DNA of 24,481 nucleotides from Albugo candida (taxonomy: Eukaryota; Oomycota; Peronosporomycetes; Albuginales; Albuginaceae). Made by a program: the position numbers and the translations under genes. Shown one piece after another: positions 1-10,988 of the stretch (position 1 is its first letter; each line of letters opens with the position of its first letter). The notes below the pieces were generated by a model that searched no databases, was not told where the DNA came from, and saw only the letters and a program-made list of their open reading frames with translations. The DNA is taken from NCBI GenBank assembly GCA_905220665.1, contig CAJNAR010000106.1:1-24481 (forward strand). Direction: 5' to 3'.

Positions 1-346
1 TTAGCAGATTCGATCGAGATGGTTTTTTCGCGCTGTTCTGATAATGTCTGGCTTTCCACTAATTTGTTGGTCCAAATTCACATGCTCGTGGAATACAGAA
101 CCATGTGTTTTATGTAACATCGATTTGGGGCAGTGAGAAGAACTAGAAACATCTTCAGTAGACGGGACAATAGTACATATCTAGTCCAACTATCAGGTAA
201 ATACTGAGTAGGATGCAGAGTTCGCTTCGCATAGCGTTTGAACTCGATAACGGTGGACAGGAATAAACAATATTTTTGAGTAGGAGTGACAATGTTAGGT
301 GGTTTAGCACACATATCTTATTGACTCTAAGAAAAGGCGGTTCTAA
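1..346. repeat. Monomer 1 (G module, short form)
   Basis: Bases 1-4 are the tail of the preceding monomer; monomer 1 runs 5-346. It has a G-type 5' module (CGATCGAG, CTGGCTTTCCACTAA), a single CTTCAG, ACTGAGTAGG and AATAAACAATATT. It carries an unusual T6 run (GGTTTTTTCGCG) and a private GACTCTAAG near its 3' end. It is core-like rather than edge-like, so the F-class block to its right is not simply the outermost sequence of the whole array. Confidence 0.9.
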
Positions 347-1719
347 CAGATTCGATTGAGATGTTTTTCGCGCTGTTCTGATAATGTCAGGATTTCAGCT
401 TATTTGTTGGCCCAAATTCACATGCTCGTGGAGTACAGAACCATGTGTTTTTTTTAGCATCGATTTGGGGCAGTGAGAAGAACTAGAAACATCTCCTTCA
501 GTAGACGGGACAATAGTACATATCTAGTCCAACTATCAGGTAAATACTGAGTAGGATGCAGAGTTCGCTTCGCATAGCGTTTGAACCCGATAACGGTGGA
601 CAGAAAAAAACATTATTTTTGAATAAAGGTGACAATGTTAGGTGTTTTAGCACACATATCTCATTGAATTTTAAGAAAAGGCGGTCTTAGCAGATTCGAT
701 CGAGATGTTTTTCCCGCTTTTCTGATAATGTCAGGATTTCAGCTTATTTGTTGGCCCAAATTCACATGCTCGTGGAATACAGAACCATGTGTTTTTTGTA
801 ACATCGATTGGGGGCAGTGAGAAGAACTAGAAAAATCTTCTTCAGTAGACGGGACAATAGTACATATCTAGTCCAACTATCAGGTAAATACAGTAGGATG
901 CAGAAGTTCGCTTCGCATAGCGTTTGAACTCGATAACGGTGGACAGAAAAAAACATTATTTTTGAATAAAGGTGACAATGTTAGGTGTTTTAGCACACAT
1001 ATCTCATTGAATTTTAAGAAAAGGCGGTCTTAGCAGATTCGATCGAGATGTTTTCCCGCTGTTCTGATAATGTCAGGATTTCAGCTTATTTGTTGGCCCA
1101 AATTTACATGCTCGTGGAATACAGAACCATGTGTTTTTTTTAACATCGATTTGGGGCAGTGAGAAGAACTAGAAACATCTTCTTCAGTAGACGGGACAAT
1201 AGTACATATCTAGTCCAACTATCAGGTAAATACAAATTAGGATGCAGAAGTTCGCTTCGCATAGCGTTTGAACTCGATAACGCTGGACAGGAAAAAACAT
1301 TATTTTGGAGTAGGAGTGACAATGTTAGGTGTTTTAGCACACATATCTCATTGAATTTCAAGAAAAGGCGGTCTTAGCAGATTCGATCGAGATGTTTTCC
1401 CGCTGTTCTGATAATGTCAGGATTTCAGCTTATTTGTTGGCCCAAATTCACATGCTCGTGGAATACAGAACCATGTGTTTTTTTAACATCGATTTGGGGC
1501 AGTGAGAAGAACTAGAAACATCTTCTTCAGTAGACGGGACAATAGTACATATCTAGTCCAACTATCAGGTAAATACTGAGTAGGATGCAGAGTTCGCTTC
1601 GCATAGCGTTTGAACTTGATAACGGTGGACAGGAAAAAACATTATTTTTGAATAAAGGTGACAATGTTAGGTGGTTTAGCACACATATCTTATTGACTTT
1701 TAAGAAAAGGCGGTTTTAG
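347..1719. repeat. Left F-class block, monomers 2-5
   Basis: Monomer starts are 347, 691, 1034 and 1378. Four successive monomers carry TTGGCCC (around 409, 753, 1094 and 1439) where the core has TTGGTCC. Monomers 3-5 also have GGTCTTAGCAG and TTCCCGC. Monomers 2-4 end with GTTTTAGCACACATATCTCA and TTGAATTT. Monomer 2 begins as H and switches to F by TTGGCCC, so the left junction lies inside a monomer. Monomer 5 returns to core markers at its 3' end (GGTGGTTTAGCAC, TTATTGAC). Monomers 2 and 3 share CAGAAAAAAAC in place of CAGGAAAAAAC, and monomers 2-3 share a GAATAAAGG 3' body. Confidence 0.85.
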
Positions 1720-2064
1720 CAGATTCGATCGAGATGGTTTTCGCGCTGTTCTGATAATGTCTGGCTTTCCACTAATTTGTTGGTCCAAATTCACATGCTC
1801 GTGGAATACAGAACCATGGGTTTTATGTAACATCGATTTGGGGCAGTGAGAAGAACTAGAAAAATCTACTTCAGTAGACGGGACAATAGTACATATCCAG
1901 TCCGAATATCAGGTAAATACAAATTAGGATGCAGAAGTTCGCTTCGCATAGCGTTTGAACTCGATAACGGTGGACAGGAATAAACAATATTTTTGAGTGG
2001 GAGTGACAATGTTAGGTGGTTTAGCACACATATCTTATTGACTTTTAAGAAAAGGCGGTTTTAG
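1720..2064. repeat. Monomer 6 (G module, Z/X composite)
   Basis: First core-type monomer right of the left F block, 345 bp. It joins Z-like markers (AATCTACTTCAG, CCAGTCCGAA) to an X-like 3' body (AATAAACAATATT, GAGTGGGAG). It carries CCATGG (a G after ACCATG where most monomers have T), the first such copy in the window. Confidence 0.85.
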
Positions 2065-3098
2065 CAGATTCGATCGAGATGGTTTCGCGCTGTTCTGATA
2101 ATGTCAGGATTTCAGCTTATTTGTTGGTCCAAATTCACATGCTCGTGGAATACAGAACCATGGGTTTTATGTAACATCGATTTGGGGCAGTGAGAAGAAC
2201 TAGAAACATCTTCTTCAGTAGACGGGAATTTAGTACATATCCAGTCCGAATATCAGGTAAATACAAATTAGGATGCAGAAGTTCGCTTCGCATAGCGTTT
2301 GAACTCGATAACGGTGGACAGGAATAAACAATATTTTTGAGTGAGTGACAATGTTAGGTGGTTTAGCACACATATCTTATTGACTTTTAAGAAAAGGCGG
2401 TTTTAGCAGATTCGATCGAGATGGTTTTCGCGCTGTTCTGATAATGTCAGGATTTCAGCTTATTTGTTGGTCCAAATTCACATGCTCGTGGAATACAGAA
2501 CCATGTGTTTTTGATGTAACATCGATTTGGGGCAGTGAGAAGAACTAGAAACATCTTCTTCAGTAGACGGGACAATAGTACATATCCAGTCCGAATATCA
2601 GGTAAATACAAATTACGATGCAGAAGTTCGCTTCGCATAGCGTTTGAACTCGATAACGCTGGACAGGAAAAAACATTATTTTTGAGTAGGAGTGACAGTG
2701 TTAGGTGGTTTAGCACACATATCTCATTGAATTTTAAGAAAAGGCGGTTTTAACAGATTCGATTGAGATGTTTTTCGCGCTGTTCTGATAATGTCAGGAT
2801 TTCAGCTTATTTGTTGGTACAAATTCACATGCTCGTGAAATACAGAACCATGTGTTTTTTGTAACATCGATTTGGGGCAGTGAGAAGAACTAGAAACATC
2901 TTCTTCAGTAGACGGGAGAATAGTTCATATCTAGTCCAACTATCAGGTAAATACAAATTAGGATGCAGAAGTTCGCTTCGCATAGCGTTTGAACTTGATA
3001 ACGGTGGACAGGAAAAAACATTTTTTTTGAATAAAGGTGACAATGTTAGGTGGTTTAGCACACATATCTCATTGAATTTTAAGAAAAGGCGGTTTTAG
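2065..3098. repeat. Local trimer unit, monomers 7-9 (first copy)
   Basis: Starts are 2065, 2407 and 2754. Monomer 7 has the private GGGAATTTAGTACAT in place of GGGACAATAGTACAT. Monomer 8 has AAATTACGATG and GACAGTGTT. Monomer 9 has TTGGTACAAA, CTCGTGAAATAC, GGGAGAATAGTTCAT and a T8 run before GAATAAAGG. The same private markers recur in the same order in the next block, so the two blocks arose by tandem duplication. Monomers 7 and 8 begin G-like but carry CAGGATTTCAGC downstream, making them chimeric in the 5' module. Confidence 0.85.
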
Positions 3099-4476
3099 CA
3101 GATTCGATCGAGATGGTTTTCGCGCTGTTCTGATAATGTCTGGCTTTCCACTAATTTATTGGTCCAAATTCACATGCTCGTGGAATACAGAACCATGGGT
3201 TTTATGTAACATCGATTTGGGGCAGTGAGAAGAACTAGAAACATCTTCTTCAGTAGACGGGAATTTAGTACATATCCAGTCCGAATATCAGGTAAATACA
3301 AATTAGGATGCAGAAGTTCGCTTCGCATAGCAGTTGAACTCGATAACGGTGGACAGGAATAAACAATATTTTTGAGTGGGAGTGACAATGTTAGGTGGTT
3401 TAGCACACATATCTTATTGACTTTTAAGAAAAGGCGGTTTTAGCAGATTCGATCGAGATGGTTTTCGCGCTGTTCTGATAATGTCTGGCTTTCCACTAAT
3501 TTGTTGGTCCAAATTCACATGCTCGTGGAATACAGAACCATGGGTTTTATGTAACATCGATTTGGGGCAGTGAGAAGAACTAGAAACATCTTCAGTAGAC
3601 GGGACAATAGTACATATCCAGTCCGAACTATCAGGTAAATACAAATTAGGATGCAGAAGTTCGCTTCGCATAGCGTTTGAACTCGATAACGGTGGACAGG
3701 AATAAACAATATTTTTGAGTGGGAGTGACAATGTTAGGTGGTTTAGCACACATATCTTATTGACTTTTAAGAAAAGGCGGTTTTAGCAGATTCGATCGAG
3801 ATGGTTTTCGCGCTGTTCTGATAATGTCTGGCTTTCCACTAATTTGTTGGTCCAAATTCACATGCTCGTGGAATACAGAACCATGGGTTTTATGTAACAT
3901 CGATTTGGGGCAGTGAGAAGAACTAGAAACATCTTCTTCAGTAGACGGGACAATAGTACATATCCAGTCCGAATATCAGGTAAATACAAATTACGATGCA
4001 GAAGTTCGCTTCGCATAGCGTTTGAACTCGATAACGCTGGACAGGAAAAAACATTATTTTTGAGTAGGAGTGACAGTGTTAGGTGGTTTAGCACACATAT
4101 CTCATTGAATTTTAAGAAAAGGCGGTTTTAGCAGATTCGATCGAGATGGTTTTCGCGCTGTTCTGATAATGTCAGGATTTCAGCTTATTTGTTGGTACAA
4201 ATTCACATGCTCGTGAAATACAGAACCATGTGTTTTTTGTAACATCGATTTGGGGCAGTGAGAAGAACTAGAAACATCTTCTTCAGTAGACGGGAGAATA
4301 GTTCATATCTAGTCCAACTATCAGGTAAATACAAATTAGGATGCAGAAGTTCGCTTCGCATAGCGTTTGAACTTGATAACGGTGGACAGGAAAAAACATT
4401 TTTTTTGAATAAAGGTGACAATGTTAGGTGGTTTAGCACACATATCTCATTGAATTTTAAGAAAAGGCGGTTTTAG
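3099..4476. repeat. Second copy of the local unit, monomers 10-13 (one extra monomer)
   Basis: Starts are 3099, 3444, 3787 and 4132. Monomers 10, 12 and 13 match 7, 8 and 9 by private markers: GGGAATTTAGTACAT, then AAATTACGATG with GACAGTGTT, then TTGGTACAAA with CTCGTGAAATAC and GGGAGAATAGTTCAT. Monomer 11 (3444-3786) has no counterpart in the first copy and has a private CCGAACTATC. Monomer 13 differs from monomer 9 only at its 5' end, which is G type here and H type in 9, so a crossover or conversion tract ends within the first ~60 bp. Private slips include TAGCAGTTGAAC at about 3330 and AATTTATTGG in monomer 10. Confidence 0.85.
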
Positions 4477-5845
4477 CAGATTCGATCGAGATGGTTTTCG
4501 CGCTGTTCTGATAATGTCTGGCTTTCCACTAATTTGTTGGTCCAAATTCACATGCTCGTGGAATACAGAACCATGGGTTTTATGTAACATCGATTTGGGG
4601 CAGTGAGAAGAACCAGAAACATCTTCTTCAGTAGACGGGACAATAGTAGATATCCAGTCCGAATATCAGGTAAATACAAATTACGATGCAGAAGTTCGCT
4701 TCGCATAGCGTTTGAACTCGATAACGCTGGACAGGAAAAAACATTATTTTTGAGTAGGAGTGACAGTGTTAGGTGGTTTAGCACACATATCTTATTGACT
4801 TTTAAGAAAAGGCGGTTTTAGCAGATTCGATCGAGATGGTTTTCGCGCTGTTCTGATAATGTCTGGCTTTCCACTAATTTGTTGGTCCAAATTCACATGC
4901 TCGTGGAATACAGAACCATGGGTTTTATGTAACATCGATTTGGGGCAGTGAGAAGAACTAGAAATATCTTCAGTAGACGGGACAATAGTACATATCTAGT
5001 CCGACTATCAGGTAAATACTGAGTAGGATGCAGAGTTCGCTTCGCATAGCGTTTGAACTCGATAACGCTGGACAGGAAAAAACATTATTTTTGAGTAGGA
5101 GTGACAATGTAAGGTGGTTTAGCACACATATCTTATTGACTTTTAAGAAAAGGCGGTATTAGCAGATTCGATCGAGATGGTTTTCGCGCTGTTCTGATAA
5201 TGTCTGGCTTTCCACTAATTTGTTGGTCCAAATTCACATGCTCGTGGAATACAGAACCATGTGTTTTATGTAACATCGATTTGGGGCAGTGAGAAGAACT
5301 AGAAACATCTTCAGTAGACGGGACAATAGTACATATCTAGTCCAACTATCAGGTAAATACAAAGTAGGATGCAGAGTTCGCTTCGCATAGCGTTTGAACT
5401 CGATAACGGTGGACAGGAATAAACATTATTTTTGAGTAGGAGTGACAATGTTAGGTGGTTTAGCACACATATCTTATTGACTTTTAAGAAAAGGCGGTTT
5501 TAGCAGATTCGATCGAGATGGTTTTCGCGCTGTTCTGATAATGTCTGGCTTTCCACTAATTTGTTGGTCCAAATTCACATGCTCGTGGAATACAGAACCA
5601 TGTGTTTTATGTAACATCGATTTGGGGCAGTGAGAAGAACTAGAAACATCTTCAGTAGACGGGACAATAGTACATATCTAGTCCGAATATCAGGTAAATA
5701 CAAATTAGGATGCAGAAGTTCGCTTCGCATAGCGTTTGAACTCGATAACGCTGGACAGGAAAAAACATTATTTTGGAGTAGGAGTGACAATGTTAGGTGG
5801 TTTAGCACACATATCTTATTGACTTTTAAGAAAAGGCGGTTTTAA
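4477..5845. repeat. Monomers 14-17, mixed core block
   Basis: Starts are 4477, 4822, 5163 and 5504. Monomer 14 is a third relative of monomers 8 and 12 (AAATTACGATG, GACAGTGTT) with private AACCAGAAAC and TAGATATCC. Monomers 15-17 are short (341 to 342 bp) because they have one CTTCAG instead of two CTT units. Monomer 15 has AATGTAAGG where others have AATGTTAGG. Monomer 17 has TTTTGGAGTAGG, shared with monomers 4 and 66. Confidence 0.85.
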
Positions 5846-7567
5846 CAGATTCGATTGAGATGTTTTTCGCGCTGTTCTGATAATGTCAGGATTTCAGCTT
5901 ATTTGTTGGTCCAAATTCACATGCTCGTGGAATACAGAACCATGTGTTTTATGTAACATCGATTTGGGGCAGTGAGAAGAACTAGAAACATCTTCTTCAG
6001 TAGACGGGACAATAGTACATATCCAGTCCGACTATCAGGTAAATACAAATTAGGATGCAGAAGTTCGCTTCGCATAGCGTTTGAACTCGATAACGCTGGA
6101 CAGGAATAAACATTATTTTTGAGTAGGAGTGACAATGTTAGGTGGTTTAGCACACATATCTTATTGACTTTTAAGAAAAGGCGGTTTTAACAGATTCGAT
6201 TGAGATGTTTTTCGCGCTGTTCTGATAATGTCAGGATTTCAGCTTATTTGTTGGTCCAAATTCACATGCTCGTGGAATGCAGAACCATGTGTTTTTTGTA
6301 ACATCGATTTGGGGCAGTGAGAAGAACTAGAAACATCCTCTTCAGTAGACGGGACAATAGTACATATCCAGTCCGACTATCAGGTAAATACTGAGTAGGA
6401 TGCAGAAGTTCGCTTTGCATAGCGTTTGAACTCGATAACGGTGGACAGGAATAAACATTATTTTTGAGTAGGAGTGACAATGTTAGGTGGTTTAGCACAC
6501 ATATCCTATTGACTTTTAAGAAAAGGCGGTTTTAGCAGATTCGATCGAGATGGTTTTCGCGCTGTTCTGATAATGTCTGGCTTTCCACTTATTTGTTGGT
6601 CCAAATTCACATGCTCGTGGAATACAGAACCATGTGTTTTATGTAACATCGATTTGGGGCAGTGAGAAGAACGAGAAAAATCTACTTCAGTAGACGGGAC
6701 AATAGTACATATCCAGTCCGAATATCAGGTACATACAAATTAGGATGCAGAAGTTCGCTTCGCATAGCGTTTGAACTCGATAACGCTGGACAGGAAAAAA
6801 CATTATTTTTGAGTAGGAGTGACAATGTTAGGTGGTTTAGCACACATATCTTATTGACTTTTAAGAAAAGGCGGTTTTAGCAGATTCGATCGAGATGGTT
6901 TTCGCGCTGTTCTGATAATGTCTGGCTTTCCACTAATTTGTTGGTCCAAATTCACATGCTCGTGGAATACAGAACCATGTGTTTTATGTAACATCGATTT
7001 GGGGCAGTGAGAAGAACTAGAAACATCTTCTTCAGTAGACGGGACAATAGTACATATCCAGTCCGACTATCAGGTAAATACTGAGTAGGATGCAGAAGTT
7101 CGCTTCGCATAGCGTTTGAACTCGATAACGGTGGACAGGAATAAACATTATTTTTGAGTAGGAGTGACAATGTTAGGTGGTTTAGCACACATATCTTATT
7201 GACTTTTAAGAAAAGGCGGTTTTAGCAGATTCGATCGAGATGGTTTTCGCGCTGTTCTGATAATGTCTGGCTTTCCACAATTTGTTGGCCAAATTCACAT
7301 GCTCGTGGAATACAGAACCATGTGTTTTTTGTAACATCGATTTGGGGCAGTGAGAAGAACTAGAAACATCCTCTTCAGTAGACGGGACAATAGTACATAT
7401 CTAGTCCAACTATCAGGTAAATACTGAGTAGGATGCAGAGTTCGCTTCGCATAGCGTTTGACCTCGATAACGCTGGACAGGAAAAAACATTATTTTTGAA
7501 TAGAGGTGACAATGTTAGGTGGTTTAGCACACATATCTTATTGACTTTTAAGAAAAGGCGGTTTTAG
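5846..7567. repeat. Monomers 18-22, H-start pair followed by G monomers
   Basis: Starts are 5846, 6191, 6536, 6881 and 7226. Monomers 18 and 19 carry H modules (AACAGATTCGATTGAG). Monomer 19 has the rare ACATCCTCTTCAG and TTCGCTTTGCAT, shared only with monomers 41 and 65. Monomer 20 is Z with GTACATAC. Monomer 22 has a disturbed 5' module (CCACAATTTGTTGGCC), GACCTCGAT and GAATAGAGG. Confidence 0.85.
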
Positions 7568-9613
7568 CAGATTCGATCGAGATGGTTTTCGCGCTGTTCT
7601 GATAATGTCTGGCTTTCCACTAATTTGTTGGTCCAAATTCACATGCTCGTGGAATACAGAACCATGTGTTTTTTGTAACATCGATTTGGGGCAGTGAGAA
7701 GAACTAGAAACATCTTCAGTAGACGGGACAATAGTACATATCTAGTCCAACTATCAGGTAAATACAAAGTAGGATGCAGAGTTCGCTTCGCATAGCGTTT
7801 GAACTTGATAACGGTGGACAGGAAAAAACATTATTTTTGAATAAAGGTGACAATGTTAGGTGGTTTAGCACACATATCTTATTGACTTTTAAGAAAAGGC
7901 GGTTTTAGCAGATTCGATCGAGATGGTTTTCGCGCTGTTCTGATAATGTCTGGCTTTCCACTAATTTGTTGGTCCAAATTCACATGCTCGTGGAATACAG
8001 AACCATGGGTTTTATGTAACATCGATTTGGGGCAGTGAGAAGAACTAGAAACATCTTCAGTAGACGGGACAATAGTACATATCTAGTCCAACTATCAGGT
8101 AAATACTGAGTAGGATGCAGAGTTCGCTTCGCATAGCGTTTGAACTCGATAACGCTGGACAGGAAAAAACATTATTTTTGAGTAGGAGTGACAATGTTAG
8201 GTGGTTTAGCACACATATCTTATTGACTTTTAAGAAAAGGCGGTTTTAGCAGATTCGATCGAGATGGTTTTCGCGCTGTTCTGATAATGTCTGGCTTTCC
8301 ACTAATTTGTTGGTCCAAATTCACATGCTCGTGGAATACAGAACCATGTGTTTTATGTAACATCGATTTGGGGCAGTGAGAAGAACTAGAAACATCTTCA
8401 GTAGACGGGACAATAGTACATATCTAGTCCAACTATCAGGTAAATACAAAGTAGGATGCAGAGTTCGCTTCGCATAGCGTTTGAACCCGATAACGGTGGA
8501 CAGGAAAAAACATTATTTTTGAATAAAGGTGACAATGTTAGGTGGTTTAGCACACATATCTTATTGACTTTTAAGAAAAGGCGGTTTTAGCAGATTCGAT
8601 CGAGATGGTTTTCGCGCTGTTCTGATAATGTCTGGCTTTCCACTAATTTGTTGGTCCAAATTCACATGCTCGTGGAATACAGAACCATGGGTTTTATGTA
8701 ACATCGATTTGGGGCAGTGAGAAGAACTAGAAACATCTTCAGTAGACGGGACAATAGTACATATCCAGTCCGAATATCAGGTAAATACAAATTAGGATGC
8801 AGAAGTTCGCTTCGCATAGCGTTTGAACTCGATAACGCTGGACAGGAAAAAACATTATTTTTGAGTAGGAGTGACAATGTTAGGTGGTTTAGCACACATA
8901 TCTTATTGACTTTTAAGAAAAGGCGGTTTTAGCAGATTCGATCGAGATGGTTTTCGCGCTGTTCTGATAATGTCTGGCTTTCCACTAATTTGTTGGTCCA
9001 ATTCACATGCTCGTGGAATACAGAACCATGTGTTTTATGTAACATCGATTTGGGGCAGTGAGAAGAACTAGAAACATCTTCAGTAGACGGGACAATAGTA
9101 CATATCTAGTCTAACTATCAGGTAAATACTGAGTAGGATGCAGAGTTCGCTTCGCATAGCGTTTGAACTCGATAACGCTGGACAGGAAAAAACATTATTT
9201 TTGAGTAGGAGTGACAATGTTAGGTGGTTTAGCACACATATCTTATTGACTTTTAAGAAAAGGCGGTTTTAGCAGATTCGATCGAGATGGTTTTCGCGCT
9301 GCTCTGATAATGTCTGGCTTTCAACAAATTTGTTGCTCCAAATTCACATGCTCGTGGAATACAGAACCATGTGTTTTATGTAACATCGATTTGGGGCAGT
9401 GAGAAGAACTAGAAACATCTTCAGTAGACGGGACAATAGTACATATCTAGTCCAACTATCAGGTAAATACAAAGTAGGATGCAGAGTTCGCTTCGCATAG
9501 CGTTTGAACTTGATAACGGTGGACAGGAAAAAACATTATTTTTGAATAAAGGTGACAATGTTAGGTGGTTTAGCACACATATCTTATTGACTTTTAAGAA
9601 AAGGCGGATTTAG
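7568..9613. repeat. Monomers 23-28, short A/Y-rich block
   Basis: Starts are 7568, 7909, 8250, 8591, 8933 and 9273. All six have a single CTTCAG and are 340 to 342 bp. Y bodies (AAAGTAGG, GAATAAAGG) are 23, 25 and 28. A bodies (ACTGAGTAGG, CGCTGG) are 24 and 27. Monomer 26 is an A-like hybrid with CCAGTCCGAA and AAATTAGG. The order Y-A-Y-A'-A-Y looks like an imperfect dimer repeat with one extra monomer. Monomer 28 has private changes: GCTCTGATAATG, TTTCAACAAATTTGTTGCTCC-like sequence (the latter shared with monomer 47), and GCGGATTTAGC at its 3' end. Confidence 0.85.
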
Positions 9614-10988
9614 CAGATTCGATCGAGATGGTTTTCGCGCTGTTCTGATAATGTCTGGCTTTCCACTAATTTGTTGGTCCAAATTCACATGCTCGTGGAA
9701 TACAGAACCATGTGTTTTATGTAACATCGATTTGGGGCAGTGAGAAGAACTAGAAACATCTTCTTCAGTAGACGGGACAATAGTACATATCCAGTCCGAC
9801 TATCAGGTAAATACAAATTAGGATGCAGAAGTTCGCTTCGCATAGCGTTTGAACTCGATAACGGTGGACAGGAATAAACAATATTTTTGAGTGGGAGTGA
9901 CAATGTTAGGTGGTTTAGCACACATATCTTATTGTCTTTTAAGAAAAGGCGGTTTTAGCAGATTCGATCGAGATGGTTTTCGCGCTGTTCTGATAATGTC
10001 TGGGTTTCCACTAATTTGTTGGTCCAAATTCACATGCTCGTGGAATACAGAACCATGTGTTTTATGTAACATCGATTTGGGGCAGTGAGAAGAACTAGAA
10101 ACATCTTCAGTAGACGGGACAATAGTACATATCTAGTCCAACTATCAGGTAAATACAAAGTAGGATGCAGAGTTCGCTTCGCATAGCGTTTGAACTTGAT
10201 AACGGTGGACAGGAAAAAACATTATTTTTGAATAAAGGTGACAATGTTAGGTGGTTTAGCACACATATCTTATTGACTTTTAAGAAAAGGCGGTTTTAGC
10301 AGATTCGATCGAGATGGTTTTCGCGCTGTTCTGATAATGTCTGGCTTTCCACTAATTTGTTGGTCCAAATTCACATGCTCGTGGAATACAGAACCATGTG
10401 TTTTTTGTAACATCGATTTGGGGCAGTGAGAAGAACTAGAAACATCTTCTTCAGTAGACGGGACAATAGTACATATCCAGTCCGACTATCAGGTAAATAC
10501 AAATTAGGATGCAGAAGTTCGCTTCGCATAGCGTTTGAACTCGATAACGGTGGACAGGAATAAACAATATTTTTGAGTGGGAGTGACAATGTTAGGTGGT
10601 TTAGCACACATATCTTATTGTCTTTTAAGAAAAGGCGGTTTTAGCAGATTCGATCGAGATGGTTTTCGCGCTGTTCTGATAATGTCTGGCTTTCCACTAA
10701 TTTGTTGGTCCAAATTCACATGCTCGTGGAATACAGAACCATGTGTTTTATGTAACATCGATTTGGGGCAGTGAGAAGAACTAGAAACATCTTCTTCAGT
10801 AGACGGGACAATATTACATATCTAGTCCAACTATCAGGTAAATACAAAGTAGGATGCAGAGTTCGCTTCGCATAGCGTTTGAACTCGATAACGCTGGACA
10901 GGAAAAAACATTATTTTTGAGTAGGAGTGACAATGTTAGGTGGTTTAGCACACATATCTTATTGACTTTTAAGAAAAGGCGGTTTTAG
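9614..10988. repeat. X-Y-X block, monomers 29-32
   Basis: Starts are 9614, 9959, 10300 and 10645. Monomers 29 and 31 are X (345 bp, CCAGTCCGAC, AATAAACAATATT, 3' end TTATTGTC). Monomer 30 is Y (341 bp). Monomer 32 replaces the Z expected from the four-monomer repeat at 15109-19564. It has CTTCTTCAG, AATATTACAT, AAAGTAGG and CGCTGG. The X monomers here lack the CCATGG found in the later X copies, so this is a diverged relative. Confidence 0.85.
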
